Assembly: GCA_021777105.1 (NCBI GenBank)
Contig: JAIQZQ010000031.1
Coordinates: 62,001 to 126,000 of the forward strand
Direction of reading: 5' to 3'
Source: Candidatus Anammoxibacter sp.
GTDB taxonomy: Bacteria > Planctomycetota > Brocadiia > Brocadiales > Anammoxibacteraceae
DNA: 64,000 nt
Position 1 is the first letter of the stretch; each line of letters opens with the position of its first letter. This document shows, one piece after another, positions 26,044 through 32,781 of this stretch. The notes under the pieces are model-generated. The model was not told the DNA's origin and searched no databases. It worked only from the letters and a program-made list of their open reading frames with translations. Made by a program: the position numbers and the translations under genes.

Positions 26044-26733
26044 ATGATAGTAGCTGAAGCAAAACCATTTAAAGAGATTAAAGAGAACCTTGCGGGATAT
26101 AAAAAAGTTTGCATATTGGGTTGCGAGGCGTGCGTATCTATTTGCCACGCAGGCGGTCAAAAACAGGTGCAGGAGCTTGCTTCGCAACTGAAACTCGCGG
26201 CAAAACTTGAAGGTTCAGATATAGAGATAAAAGAAGGCGGCATACAGAGGCAGTGTGAATGGGAGTTTATTGAGCCCGTAAACGACTTTGTGGGTAATCA
26301 CGATGCCATAATATCCCTGGCATGCGGAATCGGCGTGCAATTCATGGCTGAAAGATACCCGCAGATCAAGGTGCTCCCCGGCCTCAACACCACATTTATG
26401 GGCGCGCCTACCGAACCCGGTGTTTTTTGGGAACGGTGCGTGGGATGCGGCAACTGCGTGCTGGCTGAAACAGGCGGCATATGCCCGGTAAGCCGTTGCG
26501 CAAAAAACCTGCTAAACGGCCCATGCGGCGGATCGCAAAAAGGCGAGTGCGAAGTAGGCAACGAAACCCCATGCGTCTGGCAAGACATTTACGACCAACT
26601 CGATAAACAGGGCAACCTGAAACTAATAGAGCCAATCACCCCTGCCAAGGACTGGTCAACCAGCACAAACAACCAACCAAGAAGAATGAACCTAAACCAC
26701 CTGAAAAAAGTAGAAACCGTGGCGGCGGATTAG
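26044..26733 (+). CDS. metV: MetV-like zinc/Fe-S subunit of methylene-THF reductase
   Basis: A 229-residue protein of the 'methylenetetrahydrofolate reductase C-terminal' family (MetV). Cysteine clusters are visible: CILGCEACVSICHAGG near the start, RCVGCGNC, GGICPVSRCAKNLLNGPCGG, and a further Cys pair. In acetogens MetV partners MetF in the Wood-Ljungdahl methyl branch and joins flavin chemistry to electron transfer. No metF is adjacent, which is unusual. The ATG at 26044 has GAGGT just upstream; an upstream start at 26017 lacks a site. The last 30 residues are polar and probably disordered. Confidence 0.85.
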   Translation: MIVAEAKPFKEIKENLAGYKKVCILGCEACVSICHAGGQKQVQELASQLKLAAKLEGSDIEIKEGGIQRQCEWEFIEPVNDFVGNHDAIISLACGIGVQFMAERYPQIKVLPGLNTTFMGAPTEPGVFWERCVGCGNCVLAETGGICPVSRCAKNLLNGPCGGSQKGECEVGNETPCVWQDIYDQLDKQGNLKLIEPITPAKDWSTSTNNQPRRMNLNHLKKVETVAAD

Positions 26734-26822
26734 GGCCTTGCCGCCTAAACCAAACGCTCATTTTGTAAAATTAGCATTACCTAACCCGGATAAACCGGAA
26801 ATTAGCTATTAGTCATTAAAAG

Positions 26823-26846
26823 CTGGAGCAGTCTTGAGACTGCTCC
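26823..26846. repeat. GGAGCAGTCT hairpin, part of a dispersed repeat (family I)
   Basis: GGAGCAGTCT and AGACTGCTCC pair around a two-base loop. Flanking words (TTAGTC before, CTAAACGTTTTTGCTTT after) recur at about 40490-40565, where the hairpin itself has decayed. No gene is supported from 26734 to 27118. Confidence 0.6.
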
Positions 26847-26956
26847 TAAACGTTTTTGCTTTGCGATTTGGTAAAACTTTTAAATATCTTGTCAAAACTT
26901 GTCACGAGTTGATTTATAAGATACTAATTCGATCGATTTTAATAAATCATATAAAC

Positions 26957-27016
26957 GGTGTCACAGGCGCCGCCCTTGCCTGTGTTTCAATTAATCACAG
27001 ACAAGGATGCCTGTAA
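26957..27016. repeat. Family C palindromic repeat, copy 3
   Basis: GTCACAGGC...TTGCCTGTG and CACAGACAAGG...GCCTGTAAC face each other around TTTCAATTAAT. Closely related copies are at 39745-39804 and 40853-40913, and half a copy near 11126-11160. Confidence 0.75.
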
Positions 27017-27118
27017 CGTTAACAACCCTGCAAACCACGCCTAAAATTTACTTTTGCTTTAATCCGTTCGTAATGCAATATTCAATAATTATTCACAAGA
27101 GAAGGAGCGCTTACAGAA

Positions 27119-27310
27119 ATGAGTATTGATAGAAACGCCGTTAAAAGAGTCAAAATCGCAGATGCCGGCAATGATTTTAAATATTGGCAAACCCAATCTT
27201 ATGAAAAACGATTAGAAGCATTAGAATCTATCAGAAGCGAATATATAGAGTGGAAATATGGCATTAAACCAGGATTTCAAAGAGTTTATTCAATCACTAA
27301 ACAAACATAA
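27119..27310 (+). CDS. Small partner protein of a nucleotidyltransferase cassette
   Basis: A 63-residue protein with the central pattern DFKYWQTQSYEKRLEALESI followed by RSEYIEWKYG. Short proteins with this YW...S...RL motif recur just before DUF6036-type nucleotidyltransferases, and this pairing is recalled rather than searched. AAGGAG lies upstream of the ATG. Its last 53 bases overlap the start of the next gene. It is probably the antitoxin-like or regulatory member of a two-gene module, but that role is inference. Confidence 0.65.
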   Translation: MSIDRNAVKRVKIADAGNDFKYWQTQSYEKRLEALESIRSEYIEWKYGIKPGFQRVYSITKQT

Positions 27311-27698
27311 TGTTCGATATCTTGTTGTCGGAGGATATGCGGTTGCTTTTCATGGCCATCCTCGCTACACAAAAGATTTGGACATATGGATTTGGGTAAA
27401 CAAAGAGAATGCGAATAATTTAATTCAATCGTTAAAAGATTTCGGTTTCGACTCTCTGGGCTTAAAACCGGAAGACTTTTTAGAGCCGGGATACGTTGTG
27501 CAACTTGGTAAACCGCCAAATCGTATTGATTTACTGACGGAAGTAAAAGGAGTTAATTTTGAAACTTGTTATAAATCCAAATCTATACTCAAAATAGACA
27601 ACACAATAATTCATTTTATTGATATAGAGAATCTAAAAATAAATAAAAAGGCTGTAGGGAGGCATCAGGACTTGGCGGATCTGGAAAATTTAACTTAG
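27258..27698 (+). CDS. DUF6036-like nucleotidyltransferase
   Basis: A 146-residue nucleotidyltransferase-fold protein. It shows YLVVGGYAVAFHG (the GG motif) and RYTKDLDIWI, the metal-binding DxD site, with a third acidic position likely in NRIDLLTEV. It belongs near the DUF6036/AbiEii-like group that often forms toxin-antitoxin or abortive-infection cassettes. It overlaps its upstream partner by 53 bases. The TAG stop is formed where a terminal repeat of the 2357-type MITE begins (AGGGATCGG from 27697), so the original C-terminus may have been trimmed by a residue or more. Confidence 0.78.
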   Translation: MALNQDFKEFIQSLNKHNVRYLVVGGYAVAFHGHPRYTKDLDIWIWVNKENANNLIQSLKDFGFDSLGLKPEDFLEPGYVVQLGKPPNRIDLLTEVKGVNFETCYKSKSILKIDNTIIHFIDIENLKINKKAVGRHQDLADLENLT

Positions 27699-27720
27699 GG
27701 ATCGGAAAGAAATAACTATC
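27697..27720. mobile_element. Solo end of the 2357-type MITE
   Basis: AGGGATCGGAAAGAAATAAC matches the terminal repeat of the complete element at 2357-2537 with one change. No opposite end was found downstream, so the rest was lost. It supplies two bases of the stop codon of the preceding gene. Confidence 0.7.
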
Positions 27721-28133
27721 TCTTTTGCCTTCGTAATTCAACATTCTGCGGTTCGATATTCTTCAGTTGCGCGTTTAGTTAAAACATTATAATATTCTAC
27801 AAATATTATGCAGTCATTTTTTACTTACAAGCAACTTATTATCACAATCTTCCATCGTAAACTGTTACGTTTTTCTTGCTGTTTAGCTATAAATCAACAA
27901 TAGCCGGCAACGTATCAATGATATTGCTTAATGGTCTGCGCGAAAACAATAAAACAGGCGGCTTCATTTCTTTTTAAACTGCTCATATCGGCATGAATAC
28001 CGGTAATTTTTTTTTGTTAAATTACCAACACTTTAGTCTATAACGAACTTAACTGTTAGATTTTTACTATATAACAGGATATAATACGACAGTTTTTTTG
28101 TATATTTAAATTTTAAGAAATAAACATCGTATT
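27721..28133. other. AT-rich intergenic region without a recognised gene
   Basis: No reading frame with a family signature. A TATAAT stands at 28080-28085, about 50 bases before the next gene, but no good -35 hexamer lies at the right distance. Confidence 0.4.
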
Positions 28134-28988
28134 ATGAAATCAGATACCGAACTGTATAAGATATTTTCAACTGAACCCAATTTCCTTTTTGATCTTATAG
28201 GCTCGCCATGCAAAGGTAACTATTCATTTAAATCCGTTGTAATTAAGGAATTTTCCCGAGAGATGGACGGATTGTTGGAACCGGATGATCCGAAACAACC
28301 ATATTTTGTTGTTGAATTTCAGAACCAAAAGGAAGAGACTATTTACGAGCGAACTATTCTGGAGATGGCCTCTCTTAGCCGGGACAACAGGCATAAGATT
28401 TTTCATGGTATAATTATCTTCGGAGACGCAAGCTACGATCCTAAACGTGAGCCATGGACCTCTTTTACACAAGTAGAAGGCGGAAAGTTTCAGGTTTTCT
28501 ATCTATTAGATTTGCTGAAAAAATTGTCGGATGAGAAACCGGGCCATCCCATGGTTGCTATTTTTTACCCTTTTGTGGAAGATGATTTAGAAAAACTTGA
28601 AAAAAATGTCACTAAATTTTATAATCAAATTATAAATTCAACATTACCGGCACAAAGCAAAGAAAGGTATATTGAAGTCTTTATCGAGTGGTTAACTACT
28701 CGTTTTATTCAAAAAAACAAAAAGGAGATTTTATCAATGTTACCTCAAATGGCTCCGTTTAAAGAGACTCAATTCTATAAAGATATTTACACCGAAGGGG
28801 AAATAGAAGGAAAAATTGAAGGAAAAATTGAAGGAAAATTAGAAAAAATGCAGTTTTTAAAAGAATTGAATGATCAAGGAAACATTAGCGAGGAACTATA
28901 TCAAATTCATGCCGCTAATTTGGAAAAAGAAGTTAGTGAACTTAAGAAAAAGCTGAAAGATATACAAACCAAAGATTCCTTTTCTTAA
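28134..28988 (+). CDS. DUF2887/Rpn-like PD-(D/E)XK nuclease-family protein
   Basis: A 284-residue protein. The N-terminal 120 residues follow the DUF2887 pattern: YKIFSTEPNFLFDLIGSP, then REMDGLLEPDDP and PYFVVEFQNQKE, where the Asp and the E-x-Q motif are the PD-(D/E)XK catalytic elements. The C-terminal part contains repeated EGKIEGKIEGK units followed by a helical Lys/Glu tail, common in Rpn-type transposase-like proteins. Biochemically studied Rpn relatives cleave DNA and promote recombination; this member is unproven. It lies alone between AT-rich gaps, consistent with a mobile accessory gene. Confidence 0.75.
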   Translation: MKSDTELYKIFSTEPNFLFDLIGSPCKGNYSFKSVVIKEFSREMDGLLEPDDPKQPYFVVEFQNQKEETIYERTILEMASLSRDNRHKIFHGIIIFGDASYDPKREPWTSFTQVEGGKFQVFYLLDLLKKLSDEKPGHPMVAIFYPFVEDDLEKLEKNVTKFYNQIINSTLPAQSKERYIEVFIEWLTTRFIQKNKKEILSMLPQMAPFKETQFYKDIYTEGEIEGKIEGKIEGKLEKMQFLKELNDQGNISEELYQIHAANLEKEVSELKKKLKDIQTKDSFS

Positions 28989-29437
28989 AATAAACCACCG
29001 CGCGATAAGCATTTCTTCGGACGCCCAGAGCGGCCTTTTCTTCAAGCTATCAACATTTAACCATTTGGCAAGTCCGGTAAACATAGATTACGTTAGGTTC
29101 GGCACATTCATTAACAAAACCAGCGGCGTCAATTCCACATCCTTGCCAAGAGCTCCCTTGTAATCATAAGATGAAAGGTATATAGCGTAAAACTTGAATA
29201 TAAGAACACTTTTACCGCCTGGGTTCAAACTATAATCTTTCCAGCCATCCTTTTCATTGCCATCTCAAAATATTACTACTGTTAATGATGTTATACCATA
29301 TTTTATATAAGTCAATGCAAAACACTCAAACGCCCTTCGACTCATCCCTTTCCGGTTTTTCTCAAACTCTGTTGGCATTCACGCCGGCAGCGCAACTACC
29401 TTATTTAAAAACAGCCTGACAACAACCGAGCGCCAAG
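28989..29437 (-). other. Intergenic region with possible coding relics
   Basis: On the minus strand two short open stretches read like protein. One around 29100-29280 gives KSVLIFKFYAIYLSSYDYKG and then LGKDVELTPLVLLMN, without a start codon. One around 28990-29084 gives MFTGLAKWLNVDSLKKRPLW. They are in different frames and I cannot assign a family. They may be remnants of a decayed gene. Confidence 0.3.
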
Positions 29438-29607
29438 TATATACTCAAAAGCATTAGTTTTTCGAAATTAGTAAATGAATAAAAGGCTAAAGCCTTAACT
29501 CCGGTGGCAGGATATTGTTGGAATTTACCCTTTAGGGTTTTATTTCATTGCGTTTGAATATAACAATACGTAAATATTATTTTTCGAAAACCTGATTTGT
29601 TTGACTA
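29438..29607. mobile_element. Family B MITE-like element, copy 2
   Basis: About 170 bp. The left end reads ACTCAAAAGCATTAGTTTTT and CGAAA; the right end is its imperfect inverted copy, ending TTTTCGAAAACCTGATTTG and TTTGACT. Inside are two hairpins, AAAGGCTAAAGCCTT and ACCCTTTAGGGTT. A near-identical copy lies at 37997-38164 and a reverse copy at 13898-14043. Confidence 0.85.
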
Positions 29608-29624
29608 TAGATTACGTCAAGCGA

Positions 29625-29648
29625 GGTTCAAGTCAGAGACTTTGAACC
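29625..29648. repeat. GGTTCAA hairpin repeat, family D copy
   Basis: GGTTCAAGTC, AGA, GACTTTGAACC form a stem with one bulge. It directly abuts the family B element and precedes the end of the next gene. Confidence 0.7.
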
Positions 29649-29674
29649 AACCGCAGGCTCACATTACTGTATGC

Positions 29675-31312
29675 CTAACGGGCGACTGTTTGGTTTAGCA
29701 GCTCCAGGGCCAGCGCAAGTTGGTTGCGCAATATGGGAGGTATTTTTTCATCGTTGGATTTCAACAATTCAAAATATTGACAAACTTTTGATAGTTTTCC
29801 AAAATATTCGCAGATAAAATTGCTCAATCTATTTGCCATTGCAAGAATGAGCTCTTTGCTTACATCCTTGCTTTTATTCTGGTCAAAATATATGGCGTTG
29901 TATGCGTCCTTCATTAATCCTACGACTTCATTATAACAATCAATATTATTGGCTCGGTCGCCTATTTTAAGCTCTAAAAACCTAGCCCAAAGATCTTCAA
30001 ATGGATCGATAAGCGGTGGGAGCTGCTCTTCAATATTTGTCCAGAGGGTAATAAATGGGCGACAATGCTCAATCATAAGCCCGACAGTGTTGGCCCCTTG
30101 AGTTACAACAGGCAAGTCGGACTGCGTAAGACATGAGTTGAAAACATCCTGAGATATGCTTTCATCATCCGGCTTTAACACGACAATTACTTCATTTCTA
30201 TTAGAACAGGCAACGTTTTGTATCAAGCCATTCAAATCTTTATGGTTTAGGGATATTATATGGACTTTTATATCATTAGAGTACTCTATCTTATCGCTAT
30301 TTTTGTATAAATGGAAAGAGCCGCCCCAAATTCCCAAGTAATTCTCCATCCCGTAATTCCTGGGGCTTAAAGCGTAAAAGATCGCGCCCTTATGTTTTCC
30401 TAGTTTTTCCATTGCCGTTTGTATGCCGATTGCCAGCGCAGCCATAGCTCTTTCAACCCAAAAGTGGCAGGTTTTTTCTTCACCTTCATCCAACGAGTGT
30501 ATCCCGTATGTAAACATTGTCGCAATATTGTTATCTTTTGCAAAAGCAAGTGAACTTAGCAACGCAAGGTCAAGCTCCGTGCGTTTAAGTTGCTCCTTTT
30601 TATTATCAACCTGATAACTTGCGCAAAATGGAAGACGCAAAGGAAAAACGCCTTCTTTCAGCAAGTTCAATCCTTTAAACTTAAAAGACCTTTTGTCAAA
30701 ACTTTCGGCAAACAGGCCCCTTTGATTTGAATGCCATGAAAAAGGCTCAAGCGCAACCAATTCCGACACCTTAAGCTCATTTGCCATGCTAATACCGCAT
30801 GCCCCATCATTAGCGCCTGTTATGCCTATAATCTTGTCATTAGCATAGTTAACGCTTTGCAGCGCATCATAACTTTTTTTCCCTTCCGCATCATCTAAAA
30901 CGATAATCGTTACGCCTAAATCATCAATCCTTAGATTCTTTAACCTGCCGCCGGTCAACTTGTTGTGCATGAGTGTGATTTTCACAGGATCAAAACCGGC
31001 ATTCAATAGTTGATTTATCAGCCTTATGGGCGCGGCCTGATTCCCCGTGCCCCCGCCGTCAACAACGCGTATGCGAATTCCTTTCAAGGTGCCAAGAAAG
31101 GCTTCCCAGTCTTTGTCAATGGGAGGTTGTTCGCCATTTGTCTCTTTCAATTGCGAATATTTTCCGCCCGGGCGAAACTCTTTTGGGTCAATATTGCAAA
31201 TGCAAATAGTTTGTTTACACACGCACGGCATGCAAACGCATGGCTTGCTTCCACACTCCTTGCAATCGCACACGCAAGGCGATTTCTTGCACACATTGCA
31301 GCTTATATCCAT
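29675..31312 (-). CDS. Cys-rich N-terminus plus GT-B-like protein, function unknown
   Basis: A 545-residue protein I do not recognise as a named family. The first 39 residues hold twelve cysteines in CxC and CxxC steps (CNVCKKSPCVCDCKECG, then PCVCMPCVC), likely a metal-binding knot. The next part has a glycine-rich strand-loop-helix, RVVDGGGTGNQAAPIRLINQ, resembling the N-terminal loop of MurG-like GT-B glycosyltransferases. A later segment, LPVVTQGANTVGLMIEHCRP, resembles the C-terminal donor-site helix of that fold. The last 120 residues are helical. There is no signal peptide or membrane segment. AAAGAGA lies before the ATG at 31312. The glycosyltransferase idea is fold-level inference only. 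Confidence 0.55.
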   Translation of the reverse strand: MDISCNVCKKSPCVCDCKECGSKPCVCMPCVCKQTICICNIDPKEFRPGGKYSQLKETNGEQPPIDKDWEAFLGTLKGIRIRVVDGGGTGNQAAPIRLINQLLNAGFDPVKITLMHNKLTGGRLKNLRIDDLGVTIIVLDDAEGKKSYDALQSVNYANDKIIGITGANDGACGISMANELKVSELVALEPFSWHSNQRGLFAESFDKRSFKFKGLNLLKEGVFPLRLPFCASYQVDNKKEQLKRTELDLALLSSLAFAKDNNIATMFTYGIHSLDEGEEKTCHFWVERAMAALAIGIQTAMEKLGKHKGAIFYALSPRNYGMENYLGIWGGSFHLYKNSDKIEYSNDIKVHIISLNHKDLNGLIQNVACSNRNEVIVVLKPDDESISQDVFNSCLTQSDLPVVTQGANTVGLMIEHCRPFITLWTNIEEQLPPLIDPFEDLWARFLELKIGDRANNIDCYNEVVGLMKDAYNAIYFDQNKSKDVSKELILAMANRLSNFICEYFGKLSKVCQYFELLKSNDEKIPPILRNQLALALELLNQTVAR

Positions 31313-31334
31313 CTTTGATCTCTTTTTAACATAA

Positions 31335-31390
31335 ATGAACACTGAACAGCTTGCCTGTTCTAGTGAGAATTATCCCCGGAGGGGATAATA
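31335..31390. repeat. Double stem-loop repeat, family A copy 3
   Basis: The reference copy: TGAACACT, then hairpin GAACAG-CTTGC-CTGTTC, then TAGTGAGAA, then hairpin TTATCCCC-GGA-GGGGATAA. Both stems are perfect. Confidence 0.85.
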
Positions 31391-31565
31391 TGCCGATAGT
31401 TAGAAACTTAGCGCCAAAACAGTTTAGACGCAAAGCTTCTAAAAGGTAACATATCTCAGTCACAAAAGAGTCACAAATGAACAACAACAACAACGAGGAA
31501 TTAATAGAGGGGGCAAAATATGGTTTGTTATAAATTATTTACGAAGTATAGGTTAGGCAAAGCGC

Positions 31566-31589
31566 GGTTCAAACCGGAGACGTTGAACC
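31566..31589. repeat. GGTTCAA hairpin repeat, family D copy
   Basis: GGTTCAA and TTGAACC with the shared flank ACCAACCGCAAGCC, downstream of the LolA-like gene. Confidence 0.7.
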
Positions 31590-31673
31590 AACCGCAAGCC
31601 AAGCATCAACCACAAAGCGCCACCAACTGACGCACAACTGACAAGAGCGCCAGCATCCAGCATCGGCGCCGGC

Positions 31674-32489
31674 CTAAAGCCCTCTCCTAAGGGCCTGTTC
31701 AGTAAACAAATCATCTTTTACTTCGCTTTTATAATCAACATCTTTAAAAACAAAGCGAGTGATATGTTCTGTTTTATGGTTTTTTGCAACCATTTGGTGT
31801 ATAGTCCAGATATCCTGAACTTTGCGAATATCGCTAAATTGAATTGTTTTTAAAAGGGCGCCGTTAACATCCCACATTACCGCTTTGCGTGTAATCCAGA
31901 TGTCGGCATCCACCCATTGGCGGGCTTTGCTATACCCAAGTTCTTTCACGATTTTATCGCTAACCGGCACGCCTTCAACAACGTAACATCTGTGCCCGTC
32001 AACAACTTCCTCGCATATAGTCTTCTGATTGTAATCATTAATATCAACCTTTGTCTCTTTCTTTATATCTTCATAAGTAAAGTCGGTTCCGAGGAAATAG
32101 TCGCCACGATGCGAAGCTGAAATTCTGCGCACTTTTCGAAGCGCGGGCAAATAGAGCCACTGATCGTCGGCCGCGCCGGATTCCGCGTAATCAATGGTTA
32201 AAAATGCGGTGTCTTTTATGTTTTTAGGCTCTTTATAAAAGATTACAGTGCGCTTCTCCTCTCCGTAATATTTACAAAACGCCTGTGTCTCCCTTAACCG
32301 TTTCTTTCCTCTTCGATCTATTAACTCCATTATAAGAGTTTTTGAAAAAGATACGCATGTATCGCGGGCATTAATTCGTTTAGCAATCTCATCGCCGGCG
32401 GGCAACCCATGATCCCCCTCCGACGCAAAAAGAGCTGTTGAGCATAATAATATTAATAAAACTAAAGCGCCGCTTATAAGCTTGTTCAT
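31674..32489 (-). CDS. LolA-like outer-membrane lipoprotein-sorting protein
   Basis: A 271-residue exported protein with a signal peptide (MNKLISGALVLLILLCSTAL, cleavage near AsnA-Ser region at about residue 23). The body matches the 'outer membrane lipoprotein-sorting protein' LolA-like family (PF17131): FLTIDYAESGAADDQWLYLP, RKVRRISASHRGDYFLGTDF and TYEDI. Such proteins are usually encoded beside MMPL/RND exporters, as here (32782-35151). The likely role is lipid or lipoprotein carriage across the periplasm for that exporter, inferred from context. Confidence 0.85.
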   Translation of the reverse strand: MNKLISGALVLLILLCSTALFASEGDHGLPAGDEIAKRINARDTCVSFSKTLIMELIDRRGKKRLRETQAFCKYYGEEKRTVIFYKEPKNIKDTAFLTIDYAESGAADDQWLYLPALRKVRRISASHRGDYFLGTDFTYEDIKKETKVDINDYNQKTICEEVVDGHRCYVVEGVPVSDKIVKELGYSKARQWVDADIWITRKAVMWDVNGALLKTIQFSDIRKVQDIWTIHQMVAKNHKTEHITRFVFKDVDYKSEVKDDLFTEQALRRGL

Positions 32490-32781
32490 AGTAGTTTCTA
32501 CCTTTCTCAGCCACCGGTTTTCAGCGGCAAAAACGCGTTTCTCTTAATATATCCACACAGTTAACTATAAGCGCCTGCGATTTTAACGCAATTTTAACGC
32601 CAGCTTGGTAATTTTAACAGAAAAAACATTAACATAGATTAAGGAAAATTTCAATAACGATTTCCTGTAAATTTTAACAGCGCATAATTCAGGCCGGTTT
32701 GGCCCAGTCGCGTTCTCGTCCACTCTCCGCGCTTTTTTAGCCGGCATCAAGCATTGAGTATCCGGTAACCGGTAAGAGTCA

